Below, one piece after another: positions 1-7,770 of a stretch of 64,000 bases of DNA; the stretch's first letter is position 1; every line of letters starts with the position of its first letter. Position numbers and translations under genes: made by a program. A model generated the notes under the pieces. It saw only the letters and a program-made list of their open reading frames with translations, did no database searches and had not been told where the DNA came from. Origin of the DNA: Aquincola agrisoli (GTDB lineage Bacteria; Pseudomonadota; Gammaproteobacteria; Burkholderiales; Burkholderiaceae_C); the NCBI RefSeq assembly GCF_036621135.1, contig NZ_JAZIBG010000009.1:310001-374000 (forward strand). Direction: 5' to 3'.

Positions 1-435
1 CAACTGGCGGCGGCCATCGGGCGAGACCTCGGCGATGTGGGCAAGGCCTTGTCTCTGGCGCGCCTGCCGAAGGCGGTCGTCGACGCATTCGCTTCGCCGC
101 TCGATCTGCAGTTCCGCTGGGCAAAGCTGTTGAACGATGCGCAGCAGAAAGATCCGGACGGACTGCTGGCGCGTGCCAAGGCGCTGGCGGCCCGTACCGA
201 AGCCCTCGGGGCCAAGCAGGTGCTGGCCCGCTTGCTGGACCAGGACGACGCCCGTCCCGTTGCACAAGCGGAAGACATTGCTGTGCACAACGCGCTGGGC
301 GGCAGGGTGGCCGTCATCACCACCGACGAACAAGGCCGGACGGTAGTGCGTTTTGAGCGCCCGCTGGATCCACAGCAGCGGGCGGCGTTGGCTTCGGCGC
401 TGGCGGAGTTCCTTGGTGTGCCGCGTGCTTCCTGA
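1..435 (+). CDS. parB: ParB/RepB-family partition protein, C-terminal part (5' truncated by window)
   Basis: The reading frame is open to the left edge, so only the last 144 residues are seen. The visible part starts in a helix-turn-helix-like segment (QLAAAIGRDLGDVGKALSLA) followed by RLPKAVVDAF and LDLQFRWAKLL. These are typical of the DNA-binding and linker region of ParB proteins on Burkholderiales plasmids, megaplasmids and chromids. The rest is a variable C-terminal domain. ParB binds centromere-like parS sites and works with the ParA ATPase in replicon segregation; parA would be expected just upstream, outside the window. A strong terminator follows at 497-525. The family is fairly certain. 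Whether it belongs to a main chromosome, a secondary replicon or an integrated element cannot be decided here. Confidence 0.8.
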   Translation, partial: QLAAAIGRDLGDVGKALSLARLPKAVVDAFASPLDLQFRWAKLLNDAQQKDPDGLLARAKALAARTEALGAKQVLARLLDQDDARPVAQAEDIAVHNALGGRVAVITTDEQGRTVVRFERPLDPQQRAALASALAEFLGVPRAS

Positions 436-1330
436 TTCGCTGCTGGAGGCTTTTCCCTGTACCTGACGTTGCTCGCAACGCAGGCGAACCGCAGGCAAAG
501 GGGGTTGGACGGTCCAACCCCCTTTTTTTGTCCAGGCGTCACCAAAGCGTCAAGCGGCCTCCTGAAAAGTCTCCGCTTGCAGCGGCACTTCGCCCGATGG
601 GCCTATGCGGAGCTTGATAGGCTGGACCCCCGGCAGTAGGGCGCAGTGCAGGCCTGGCTTGGGCGAGCAGGGCTGTGTCGCCGCTGAGCACGCCTGCCGT
701 GTGCATTTGAGTGTTCGAACGGCCCGTTGGCGCCGGCAGTGACACCCGATGTCGCCCCCAGGTGCCCGTAGTGCCGCAATTCCCAACACATCGACCCTGG
801 CTACGGGGGGCGCAAGGCTTGGGCGGGCCGATGTGCCGGCCGAACGTGCGGAGGTCCGTCCAACTTTAAACAGACACGGCACGCGTCGCCGGCCGCCGAT
901 GTTCCTGCCAGACGCTGAACCGGCGAGAAGTCGGTTCCTGAAAACTCTCCACGGGAGACTGACTCCGGCTTGGCCCAGCGTGACGCCTGCCCCGGCCTCG
1001 GCGTGCGCGGCGCAGCAGCCGGGCCCGCTCCGAATGTGCTCAAGCGGTGCGGCCATGGCTCTGCCGACCACCGCGAGGCTGCGTGTGCGCGCTGGGTGCT
1101 GGGGTGATGGGCATGATCGGCGTCGCTCGCGCCACGCATACCTCCGATGGCGCCGTAGGCCGGCTACCCGCACCGTCCTCCACACCGTGCAGCTCGACCG
1201 TCCCAGCTCTGCGGCGCCCACGCGCAGCCCGCTGGACGAGCTGAACGCTGCCTCGAAGCTCGCCTAGAATCCAAATTCAGTAATCAACCACCAAAAATCA
1301 CGGCGACAAAACTGCCGATTTGCAGGCTGC
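436..1330. other. 895-bp region without a recognisable gene
   Basis: Apart from the terminator at 497-525 I see no convincing gene. Several open frames exist on both strands but have shadow-like composition (Arg/Pro/Ala rich, no family resemblance). The last 60 bases (about 1262-1320) are clearly AT-richer than the surroundings and hold a TAGAAT hexamer at 1265-1270 that could be a -10 element for the recombinase gene. No iterons or clear repeat array were found by eye. Confidence 0.5.
497..525 (+). terminator. Rho-independent terminator after parB
   Basis: A perfect 14-bp inverted repeat (497-510 and 512-525, centre at 511) ends in a run of seven T (523-529). The inner core GTTGGACGGTCCAAC is itself palindromic. 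It lies 62 bp after the parB stop codon, so it most likely ends the parAB transcript. A double role as a partition site is possible but unsupported. Confidence 0.85.
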
Positions 1331-3298
1331 ATGCCTTCTTCTTTCTTTTCCCCCTCTGCCGACGCCTCTTCGCGCCCCACGCCCTCACTGCGGCCGCTGC
1401 AGCTGGGTGCGAGCCACTTCGCGTTCATGCGCGCGCTGGTGCAGGGCGTGCCGCTGCGGGAGAGCTGGCTGCGCTACCTGCACCCGCAGGAAGCGGGCGG
1501 TGCGCTCGCAGATCAGGCGGGTATGCGGGCCACGGTGCAATGGATCCGGGACGCCTTTGCCGCCGCCGCGCGCCGCGAGCGGCGTCACGGTATCGCGCGC
1601 CTGGTGCTGGTCGATCTCAGCCGGGTTCCCGACGATGACGCCAGCCTGCCGAGCCTGGAAGCCTTTGCGGCAGAGCGGGGCCTGGAAGACTTCTCCGAGG
1701 CCGAACAGGTCGAGGCCTACGAGGCTGCCCACGGCCGCGCCGCCGCGCGGCAGGGGCGGCGGGCCAGGCTGGTCGAGCGGCAGCTCGAGGCGTTGCGCTG
1801 GCTCGAAACCCTGGCCGCGCAGCCGCCGCGCCCGGCCGACGCCGTCGAAGCCTGGCTGCCCCCGCAGATCGCTGCGCGCCTGGCCTCGGCGGGGCTGACG
1901 ACCCTGCTGCGGCTGGTCGACCGGATCAACGGCGCGCCGGGGCGCTGGTGGTCGTCCGTCAGGGGGGTCGGCCGCGTCAAGGCCCGGCGCGTCGAGGCCT
2001 GGCTGCGCGAGCACGAAGCCGTGCTCGGGCTGGCGCTGCTGCGGCCCGCGCTCCAGGAAGCGGCCTTCCTGTCGCCGGCGGACGACGCGCCGCACGCGCA
2101 GGCCCCTGCCGGGCCAGGCCGGCGTGCCGCCCAGGCCGCGCTCGTCGTGCCGGCGACCGCGGTGCGGCCGCTCGAGAAGTTCGTCGTTCCCGCCGCCCTC
2201 GACGGGCGGCAGGGCCGCTTCCGCCGGCCGGCGGGCGAGTCCCGGCTCGGCGCCTTGGCCGACCGCGAGGCGCTGCAGGCCTGGCTGGCTGCCAAATCGC
2301 AGGCCTCGCCGCACACCCGCCGGGCCTACCGCAGAGAGGCGGAACGCTTCCTGCTCTGGGCGGTGCTCGAGCGCGGTGTCGCGCTGTCGTCGGTCGCGCA
2401 GGCCGATGCGGCGGCCTACCTCGCCTTCGTCGCCAATCCCCAGCCGCGCGACACCTGGTGCGGACCGCGGCACCATCCGCGCTGGTCGCCGCTGTGGCGG
2501 CCCTTCGAGGGGCCGCTGTCGCCCGCGGCGCGGCGGCAGACCGTCACCATCCTGCGCAACCTCTACGGTTTTCTCGAGGAGCAGGGGCACCTGGCGGGCA
2601 ACCCCTGGCACGGCGCGGCCGCGGGCTGCGTGCGCCGGCCCGCGCTCGATGCGGCGCGCAGCCTGTCGCCTTCGCAGCGGCTGGCGATCGAGCACCGCCT
2701 GCACCTGCTGCCCGACAGCGCCGCGGCGCTGCGGCTGCGCCTGGCCTGGCTGCTGCTGCAGTCGACGGGCCTGCGGCTGGCCGAGGCAGTCGCAGTGCGC
2801 CTGCGCGATCTGCGCGCCGCGCAGGCGCCGGACACGTTGTGGCTGCACGTGGCCGGTCCGGGCCACCGGGGACGCGATCTGCTGCTGCCGCCCGCGCTGG
2901 GGGAGGTGCTGCGGCGCTCCCTCGTCCTGCGCGGGCTGCCGGCCGACCCGCTGCACCCCGGCAGCGCCGATGCCTACCTGCTCGGCCACGCCACCGACAT
3001 GGAGGTGCGGGCCCCGGGCCTGGCCGCTGGCCGCAACATCGATCCCCGCCAGGGCATCGCCCCCCAGACGCTGTACGACCAGTTCAAGACGCTCTTCAGG
3101 CGGTGCGCACAGGCGTGCCGCGCCCGCGGCGACACCGCGGACGCCGACCGGCTGCGGCGCGCCAGCACCCACTGGCTGCGCCACACGCACGCGCTGCAGG
3201 CGCTGGCGCGCGGCGTGCCCCTCGGCACCACCCAGCACCGCCTCGGCCACGCCGCGCCGTCGACCACCGCGCTGTACGCCGCGGCATTGCGGCCCTGA
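1331..3298 (+). CDS. Tyrosine recombinase/integrase with long N-terminal DUF3701-like domain
   Basis: 655 aa. The first ~240 residues match the N-terminal domain found on a group of betaproteobacterial phage-type integrases (DUF3701-like), including a helix-hairpin-helix-like VRGVGRVKARRVEAWL. A SAM-like core-binding domain follows at about 310-430 (SQASPHTRRAYRREAERFL). The catalytic domain carries the expected residues: Arg in STGLRLAEA (about 481), HWLRHTH (about 615-621), LGH, and a Tyr near the C terminus in TTALYAAAL. It should cut and rejoin DNA at a specific site. Relatives of this size often sit near parAB or replication genes of Burkholderiales secondary replicons, which fits parB upstream, so replicon dimer resolution is as plausible as element integration. 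The ATG follows an AT-rich leader without a clear Shine-Dalgarno. No att sites were identified. Confidence 0.82.
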   Translation: MPSSFFSPSADASSRPTPSLRPLQLGASHFAFMRALVQGVPLRESWLRYLHPQEAGGALADQAGMRATVQWIRDAFAAAARRERRHGIARLVLVDLSRVPDDDASLPSLEAFAAERGLEDFSEAEQVEAYEAAHGRAAARQGRRARLVERQLEALRWLETLAAQPPRPADAVEAWLPPQIAARLASAGLTTLLRLVDRINGAPGRWWSSVRGVGRVKARRVEAWLREHEAVLGLALLRPALQEAAFLSPADDAPHAQAPAGPGRRAAQAALVVPATAVRPLEKFVVPAALDGRQGRFRRPAGESRLGALADREALQAWLAAKSQASPHTRRAYRREAERFLLWAVLERGVALSSVAQADAAAYLAFVANPQPRDTWCGPRHHPRWSPLWRPFEGPLSPAARRQTVTILRNLYGFLEEQGHLAGNPWHGAAAGCVRRPALDAARSLSPSQRLAIEHRLHLLPDSAAALRLRLAWLLLQSTGLRLAEAVAVRLRDLRAAQAPDTLWLHVAGPGHRGRDLLLPPALGEVLRRSLVLRGLPADPLHPGSADAYLLGHATDMEVRAPGLAAGRNIDPRQGIAPQTLYDQFKTLFRRCAQACRARGDTADADRLRRASTHWLRHTHALQALARGVPLGTTQHRLGHAAPSTTALYAAALRP

Positions 3299-3325
3299 AC
3301 CTGCGGCGCGGCGGCAGCGGCCGGT

Positions 3326-4225
3326 TCAGGGCGGCCGCGCGCCGTTCGACGACACCAGCGCCACGCCGGCGCAGGTCACCGCGATGCCCAGCGCGCCCAG
3401 CGGCGTGGGCACCACCCCGAACAACGCCCACTCCAGCAGCACGGCGACGATCGGGGTGAGGAACAGCAGGCTCGTCACCTGCGTGGCATGGCCGCGCCGC
3501 ATCAGCAGGTGCAGCGCATTGACCGCCAGGATCGACGCGAAGACCACGAGAAAGAGCACCGACCCCGCGAGCGCCCAGCTCCAGCGCACCACGAAGCCTT
3601 CGAGGCCCCAGGCCAGCGGCGTCAGCGCCGCCGCCGACAGCGCGAGCTGCACGAAGCTCGCGCTGCGCAGGTCGGCCTGCGGGCAGTAGCGCCGCTGGTA
3701 GAGCGTGCCGGCCGTGATGGCCGCCAGCGACACCAGCACCGCGGCGAACGCGCCGGTGGGCACCGCCTGCACGTCCACCTTGTGCCAGACCACGAGCGCC
3801 ACCCCGAGCAGGGCGGCCAGCACGCCCAGCCACTGCCGACCGCCCAGCCGTTGCCGCATGAAGCGGTGGGCGATCAACGCGGTGAGCAGCGGCTGCGTGG
3901 CCAGCAGCAGCGCGGTGATGCCGGCCGACAGGCCGAGGTATTGCGCATGGTGGCTGCCGCCGAGGTTGACGGCGTGCATCAAGAGCCCGGCCACGCCGAC
4001 ATGGAACCACTCGGCACGGCCGCGCGGCCAGCGCGGCCGCGACAGCAGCAGCCACGGCAGCAGGCAGACGAGGCCGAACAGGAAGCGCAGTGCCAGGAAC
4101 GTGAACGGCGCGGCGTACTGCAGGCCGATCTTGCTGGCCAGGTAGCCCGAGCCCCACACCAGCACGAAGAACCAGGCGAGGACCGGGTCGGCCCGACGCG
4201 GGCGGGCAGGGGAGGGCGGGACCAT
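3326..4225 (-). CDS. EamA/DMT-family inner-membrane transporter
   Basis: 299 aa with about ten hydrophobic segments arranged as two EamA repeats (first about 12-140, second about 155-290). It begins near LAWFFVLVWGSGYLASKIGL and ends with a hydrophobic GALGIAVTCAGVALVSS. Proteins of the drug/metabolite transporter superfamily export amino acids, nucleosides or other small metabolites, and the substrate cannot be told from sequence. The chosen ATG (MVPPSPARP) puts the first membrane segment at residue ~14; upstream extension would add only low-complexity sequence overlapping the next gene. It is convergent with the recombinase (27-bp gap) and divergent from the SDR gene at 4326. Confidence 0.85.
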   Translation of the reverse strand: MVPPSPARPRRADPVLAWFFVLVWGSGYLASKIGLQYAAPFTFLALRFLFGLVCLLPWLLLSRPRWPRGRAEWFHVGVAGLLMHAVNLGGSHHAQYLGLSAGITALLLATQPLLTALIAHRFMRQRLGGRQWLGVLAALLGVALVVWHKVDVQAVPTGAFAAVLVSLAAITAGTLYQRRYCPQADLRSASFVQLALSAAALTPLAWGLEGFVVRWSWALAGSVLFLVVFASILAVNALHLLMRRGHATQVTSLLFLTPIVAVLLEWALFGVVPTPLGALGIAVTCAGVALVSSNGARPP

Positions 4226-4325
4226 GCGGCCGTACTGTGCAGCAAGGCGGCGCAGGTGCGCACGCCCGCGGGCATGGGCATTGCCGCTCGGCTTCGTCCC
4301 TCCAGAAGCCGCGAGGCCGCACGCC

Positions 4326-5075
4326 ATGGATACGCAAGCTGCCGGTACCGCGCCGCTGAGCGGCAAGGTGGTCATCGTCACCGGCGGCTCGCGGGGACTC
4401 GGGGCCGCGATCGCCGAGGTGCTCGGCCGCGACGGCGCGCGCGTCGTGATCGGCGACCTGTCGTTGGACCGGGCGCAGGAACGCGCGCTGCAGCTGCGCG
4501 CGCACGGCATCGATTGCGAGGCGCACCTGGTCGACGTCGGCGACGACGAGCAGGTGCAGGCGCTGATGGAGCACGTCGACGCCACCTTCGGCGGCATCGA
4601 CATCGTCGTGAACAACGCGGCGGTCGACGTGCCGCTGCCGCTGCACGAACTCAGCGTGTCCGACTGGGACCGGGTGTTGCGGACCAACCTCTGCGGGCCC
4701 TTCCTCGTCGCCAAGCATGTGCTGCGGGTGATGGCGCGCGAAGGCCGCGGCGGCCACATCGTCAACGTGCTGTCCACGGCGTCCAAGCGCGCCTGGCCCA
4801 ACGCCAGCGCCTACCAGGCCACGCAGTGGGGCCTGCTGGGCCTGTCGCATGCGCTGCATGCGGAACTGCGCCCGCAGGGCATCAAGGTGTGCGCGGTGTT
4901 GGCCGGCGGCATGCGCACGCCCTTCGCGCTCGACCGCGTGGCCCAGGCCGATCCCGACGGGCTGCAGGACCCGCTCCACGTCGCCCGGGCGGTGCGCTTC
5001 GTGCTGCTGCAGCCCGAGGGCACGGTGGTTCCCGAGATCATGGTGCTGCCGATGGGCGAGACCTCGTGGCCGTGA
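4326..5075 (+). CDS. Short-chain dehydrogenase-like protein lacking the catalytic lysine
   Basis: 249 aa, a classical SDR fold. The NAD(P)-binding motif TGGSRGLG lies at about 17-24 and NNAA at about 97-100. The active-site segment reads SAYQATQWGLLGL, where the usual YxxxK has Gln in place of Lys; the Tyr is kept. In classical SDRs that lysine lowers the tyrosine pKa and binds the nicotinamide ribose, so oxidoreductase activity is doubtful. It may be a degenerate or non-catalytic member or use an unusual mechanism. It is followed by a strong hairpin at 5110-5143 and appears to be transcribed alone, divergently from the DMT transporter. Substrate unknown. Confidence 0.85.
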   Translation: MDTQAAGTAPLSGKVVIVTGGSRGLGAAIAEVLGRDGARVVIGDLSLDRAQERALQLRAHGIDCEAHLVDVGDDEQVQALMEHVDATFGGIDIVVNNAAVDVPLPLHELSVSDWDRVLRTNLCGPFLVAKHVLRVMAREGRGGHIVNVLSTASKRAWPNASAYQATQWGLLGLSHALHAELRPQGIKVCAVLAGGMRTPFALDRVAQADPDGLQDPLHVARAVRFVLLQPEGTVVPEIMVLPMGETSWP

Positions 5076-5109
5076 CCGGCCGCCGTAGGACATGCCGCAC
5101 GGCCGTTTG

Positions 5110-5143
5110 CGACCCTGGCCCGCTGTGCGGCGGGCCAGGGTCG
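5110..5143 (+). terminator. Strong GC-rich hairpin after SDR gene
   Basis: A perfect 14-bp stem (5110-5123 with 5130-5143) has a 6-nt loop, beginning 34 bp after the SDR stop codon. There is no T run, so it could be an attenuated intrinsic terminator or an mRNA-stabilising hairpin. Confidence 0.55.
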
Positions 5144-5177
5144 TCGCACGATGGGCGCTCTGAAGGAGAAGCCCCCC

Positions 5178-5393
5178 ATGAAGACCGAACGCCCCGTCCC
5201 GTTGACCCCCGCTCGCTCCGAGCCCCGCCCGCCGGACGCCGATGCGCGGCGTCCAGAAGACACGCCGCCGGGCCGTCCCCGCCAGAAGGACGACGACGGC
5301 GTGCTGGAGTCGCTGGGTAAGGCCGTGACCGATCCCCTGCGCACCGCCGCGGACGACGACGAACTGCAGACGCAGGATCGGCCCGCGCGTTGA
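5178..5393 (+). CDS. Small hydrophilic hypothetical protein
   Basis: 71 aa, rich in Pro, Arg, Asp and Glu, with no hydrophobic segment. The ATG chosen (MKTERPVPL) lies behind AAGGAG with good spacing; a further in-frame ATG 27 bp upstream lacks a site. The C-terminal half (VLESLGKAVTDPL) may form one short helix. No family is recognised. It is one of several tiny charged or disordered proteins encoded in this part of the window. Confidence 0.55.
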   Translation: MKTERPVPLTPARSEPRPPDADARRPEDTPPGRPRQKDDDGVLESLGKAVTDPLRTAADDDELQTQDRPAR

Positions 5394-5411
5394 GGCGCCG
5401 CGGCCCCGCCG

Positions 5412-5840
5412 TCAGCGCGCGGGGCCGGCGCTGCTGTCCGGCATCGACTGCGGGCCGGCCGGGCACATGCCCTCCAGCAGCAGCAGCGGGGCCGCCGTCC
5501 AGAGCACGGCCAGCAGTGCAAACGCCGCCCCCGCGGCCCGCGTGAGGGGCAGCAGCCCGCGTGGCGAGGCCCGCAGGCGCCGGCCTGCATGCACAGCCAG
5601 CGCGGTGGATGCAGCCAGCGCGGCCAAGGAAATGCCGCCCAGCACCCGGATCAGGCCCGCGGCATCCTCCGCCGGTCGGCCCGCCTCCGCATCGGTGCAC
5701 ACCATGCCGGTGATCAGGCAGCTCAGCGCGAACTGCAGCGCCCACACGCCAAAGGGCAGCAGCCCCGTGGCGAGGGCCTCGCCCCGGGCGCGCTCTTCGC
5801 CGCGGGGGGCGGTGTGGAGGTCTTCGGCGGAATGGATCAT
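5412..5840 (-). CDS. Small inner-membrane hypothetical protein
   Basis: 142 aa with about three to four hydrophobic segments: GLLPFGVWALQFALSCLITGMV, a Leu/Ala-rich stretch near LGGISLAALAASTALAV, and AAGAAFALLAVLWTAAPLLLL. Ala/Gly-rich connecting loops lie between them. The start (MIHSAEDLHT) is the only ATG that keeps the soluble N terminus short; no clear Shine-Dalgarno is seen, so the start is uncertain. It follows the small gene at 5902-6093 on the same strand. No family is recognised and no function can be given. Confidence 0.5.
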   Translation of the reverse strand: MIHSAEDLHTAPRGEERARGEALATGLLPFGVWALQFALSCLITGMVCTDAEAGRPAEDAAGLIRVLGGISLAALAASTALAVHAGRRLRASPRGLLPLTRAAGAAFALLAVLWTAAPLLLLEGMCPAGPQSMPDSSAGPAR

Positions 5841-5901
5841 GGACGCACAGGCCAGTGCGAGCGTCGCCTGGGGCAGGGCGCCCCCGCCGCCCTGACCGGC
5901 G

Positions 5902-6093
5902 TCAGGACAACGGCGCGGACATGGACTGCAGCCGCAGCTGCTCGTGTTCCCAGTGCCATGCGTTGACGTTGGCGATCGCCTGCCGCAGCGCATCCGTCAT
6001 CCATTCGTCCGCACCGGCCGGGGGCGCGGCGAGCAGCTCTTGCACGACAACAGGATGGGCCGCAGGGGAGGAGGGGGTGTGCAGGGTGTCCAT
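5902..6093 (-). CDS. Small hypothetical protein, 63 aa
   Basis: 63 aa, soluble, with the helix-forming stretch DEWMTDALRQAIANVNAWH. The composition (balanced acidic/basic residues, Trp, His, Asn) looks coding rather than shadow-like. It lies on the same strand as the flanking small genes and is probably co-transcribed with the membrane protein at 5412-5840. No family is recognised. Confidence 0.45.
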   Translation of the reverse strand: MDTLHTPSSPAAHPVVVQELLAAPPAGADEWMTDALRQAIANVNAWHWEHEQLRLQSMSAPLS

Positions 6094-6161
6094 GGAGAGT
6101 TCGGAGCAAGGGGGATGCCAATGGGTACGTCCAACCTAGGGGCCGTGGCGCTTGGCGGCCG

Positions 6162-6335
6162 TCACGGTGTTTCGATGCTGTCGCGCCCCGGTTCGGGCGG
6201 CGACTCGTCAGGCGCGTCCGCGACGGTGTCGTCATCGGGGTCGTCCTGCGTCTGCCGCTCGGGCACCGCGGTCTCGTCGTCGCGGCGCGGCGGCGGAGGG
6301 CCGGCGGGCGTGGGAGTCTGTTGCATGGCAGCCAT
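6162..6335 (-). CDS. Very small acidic Pro-rich hypothetical protein
   Basis: 57 aa from the ATG at 6335 (54 aa from the second ATG at 6326). The protein is strongly Pro/Asp/Glu/Gln-rich and predicted disordered, ending in SIETP. It has an ordered stop codon and the same orientation as its neighbours, but no clear ribosome site. No family is recognised. Confidence 0.4.
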   Translation of the reverse strand: MAAMQQTPTPAGPPPPRRDDETAVPERQTQDDPDDDTVADAPDESPPEPGRDSIETP

Positions 6336-6359
6336 CCGTTGAGAGGGCGCCGCCGGACC

Positions 6360-6378
6360 TGCGGCAAAACTTGCCGCA
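6360..6378. repeat. Perfect inverted repeat
   Basis: TGCGGCAA-AAC-TTGCCGCA: 8-bp arms and a 3-nt loop, between two small minus-strand genes. It could fold as a short intergenic mRNA hairpin; there is no T run on either side. Confidence 0.5.
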
Positions 6379-6400
6379 CGCCGGCCAGGGCCCGGGTGGA

Positions 6401-6586
6401 TCAGTTGTGCGAACCGCGCTTGGCCTCCTCGGCCTTGCCGCGGTGCGTGCTCGGGCGTTGGTGGGTCGGCAGGGCGGTGCCCGGCGCAGGCGCGGCGCCT
6501 GCGCCGGTGTCGTTCATGCGCTCTGCCATCCAGTCGTTGGCCGCCTTGTCGTCGGCGGGCGGCGGGGTTTGGGGGGTGCGGGGCAT
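6401..6586 (-). CDS. Small hypothetical protein, Pro/Ala-rich
   Basis: 61 aa from the ATG at MPRTPQT; a longer in-frame form starts 33 bp upstream inside the preceding gene's end. It contains a short helix (DDKAANDWMAERMND) followed by a disordered tail ending KAEEAKRGSHN. It lies 1 bp after the ROK-family gene on the same strand, so it is probably translated from the same mRNA. No family is recognised. Confidence 0.45.
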   Translation of the reverse strand: MPRTPQTPPPADDKAANDWMAERMNDTGAGAAPAPGTALPTHQRPSTHRGKAEEAKRGSHN

Positions 6587-6587
6587 C

Positions 6588-7655
6588 TCAGGACCTCCGG
6601 CGGGTGGTGTAGCTGGCATTGCCGAGGCCGGTGCCGATGGTCAGCACGGCCCAGCGCTCGGCGTCGTCGAGGAAGGGCAACTCGCTCAGGCCCTGCACGA
6701 CGGCGTCGTTGTGCATGACCACGGCGGTCTCGTGGCCGCCGATGACGGGAATGTTCTCCTGGAGCCGGCGCGGCAGGTGGAAGCTGGCGCGGTGCCAGTC
6801 GCCGGGCAGGTTGTGGGCGCCGCGCTCGATCGCGCCGTGCGAGAGGATCACGCCCGGGCAGGCCACGCTGATGAAGGGCGCCAACGCGATGCCCTCGCCC
6901 TCGGCATAGCGGATCAGGCGCTTGAGCATTCCGACGATGCCCTCGACCAGGTCGTTCTGCTGCGGGTCGTCGTCGGCATGGCGCCACTTCTCGCGTTCCA
7001 CGACACGTGCCTTGGCCAGGTGGGCGCGTTCGGTGCCGTCGTACACCACCACGCCGCAGCGCACGTTGGTGCCGCCGATGTCCACGGCCAGCAGTCCGCC
7101 CGCATCGGCCTCGGCGAGGTGCGGGATCAGGTGCAGCCCGCCGACCAGCCCGGCGTCGTCGGCCGCATGGTGGATCGGCCGCATCCAGAGGTCGACACCC
7201 TCGTAGGCCAGCCGGTGCCCCGCCTGCCGGATCGCCAGGCGGCCGATGTCGCTTTCCTTGAATCCGCCGCCGACGACGATGCCCTCGACACCCTTCCAGC
7301 TCGGGTGCTGCCGCAGGCGCTGCACGACGTGGCTGAGCTGCTCCGAAAAATCGACCACCGCCAGCGAGATGGTGCGCACCGCCTCGGTGTCGCCTTCGCG
7401 CGCAAGGCGGTCGAGTTCGCTCTTGCTCATCTCCTCGCTCGGCGTCGGGCCCAGGGGATCCCGCCCCGCCTTCTCCAGCCGCTCCCGCCATTCGGTGAGC
7501 AGCTCGCGGAACGCTGTCTGGCTCGCCCGGTCGCCGACCTGGCCGTCTTCGTCCTCGATGTCGAGGCTGTACCCATCGATGCGGACGTCGGGCAGGTCGC
7601 AGCTGCCGTGCGTCAACGGGTCGCGGGTGGGGGCCGCCGCCGGGGTGGTGTCCAT
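6588..7655 (-). CDS. ROK-family protein (sugar kinase-like)
   Basis: 355 aa. The C-terminal ~190 residues hold a ROK/actin-like ATPase core: the phosphate-1 loop LLAVDIGGTNVRCGVV (about 188-203), VACPGV, GHETAVVMHNDAV, and a final IGTGLGNASYTT. The first ~185 residues are an extra domain with IVVGGGFKESDIGR and an acidic, helical start; ordinary glucokinases and ROK repressors lack this. There is no N-terminal winged helix, so a kinase or hexokinase-like role is more likely than a repressor, but the substrate is unknown. It sits among small stress-type genes rather than sugar genes. The ATG at MDTTPAAAPT is the first possible. Confidence 0.7.
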   Translation of the reverse strand: MDTTPAAAPTRDPLTHGSCDLPDVRIDGYSLDIEDEDGQVGDRASQTAFRELLTEWRERLEKAGRDPLGPTPSEEMSKSELDRLAREGDTEAVRTISLAVVDFSEQLSHVVQRLRQHPSWKGVEGIVVGGGFKESDIGRLAIRQAGHRLAYEGVDLWMRPIHHAADDAGLVGGLHLIPHLAEADAGGLLAVDIGGTNVRCGVVVYDGTERAHLAKARVVEREKWRHADDDPQQNDLVEGIVGMLKRLIRYAEGEGIALAPFISVACPGVILSHGAIERGAHNLPGDWHRASFHLPRRLQENIPVIGGHETAVVMHNDAVVQGLSELPFLDDAERWAVLTIGTGLGNASYTTRRRS

Positions 7656-7662
7656 GGCAGCG

Positions 7663-7734
7663 TCAGGTGAACAGGGCGATCAGGATCACGATGGGCAGCG
7701 GCACGCCGAGCAGCAGCAGGAGCAGGGATCGCAT
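7663..7734 (-). CDS. 23-aa single-span membrane peptide
   Basis: A tiny frame encoding MRSLLLLLLGVPLPIVILIA followed by LFT, i.e. one hydrophobic helix with a central Pro pair. GGAG lies 5-8 bases before the ATG. Short hydrophobic proteins of this kind are widespread in Proteobacteria next to stress-type genes and usually annotated hypothetical. It lies between the ROK-like gene and the larger membrane protein on the same strand. Confidence 0.6.
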   Translation of the reverse strand: MRSLLLLLLGVPLPIVILIALFT

Positions 7735-7770
7735 GGGGAGTCTCCAGGTCGATGGGGGTGGGCGGCGGCG

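Noticed and set aside
511..511. The palindrome at 497-525 as a parS centromere site
   Set aside because: Its T run and position after parB fit a terminator better, and no second copy was noticed in the window.
749..1267. A 172-codon plus-strand frame in the gap after parB
   Set aside because: Arg/Pro/Ser-rich with no hydrophobic core pattern, no ribosome site and no family; frames on the other strand are equally long.
1385..3250. A 621-codon minus-strand frame opposite the recombinase
   Set aside because: Shadow composition; the plus-strand recombinase has intact catalytic residues.
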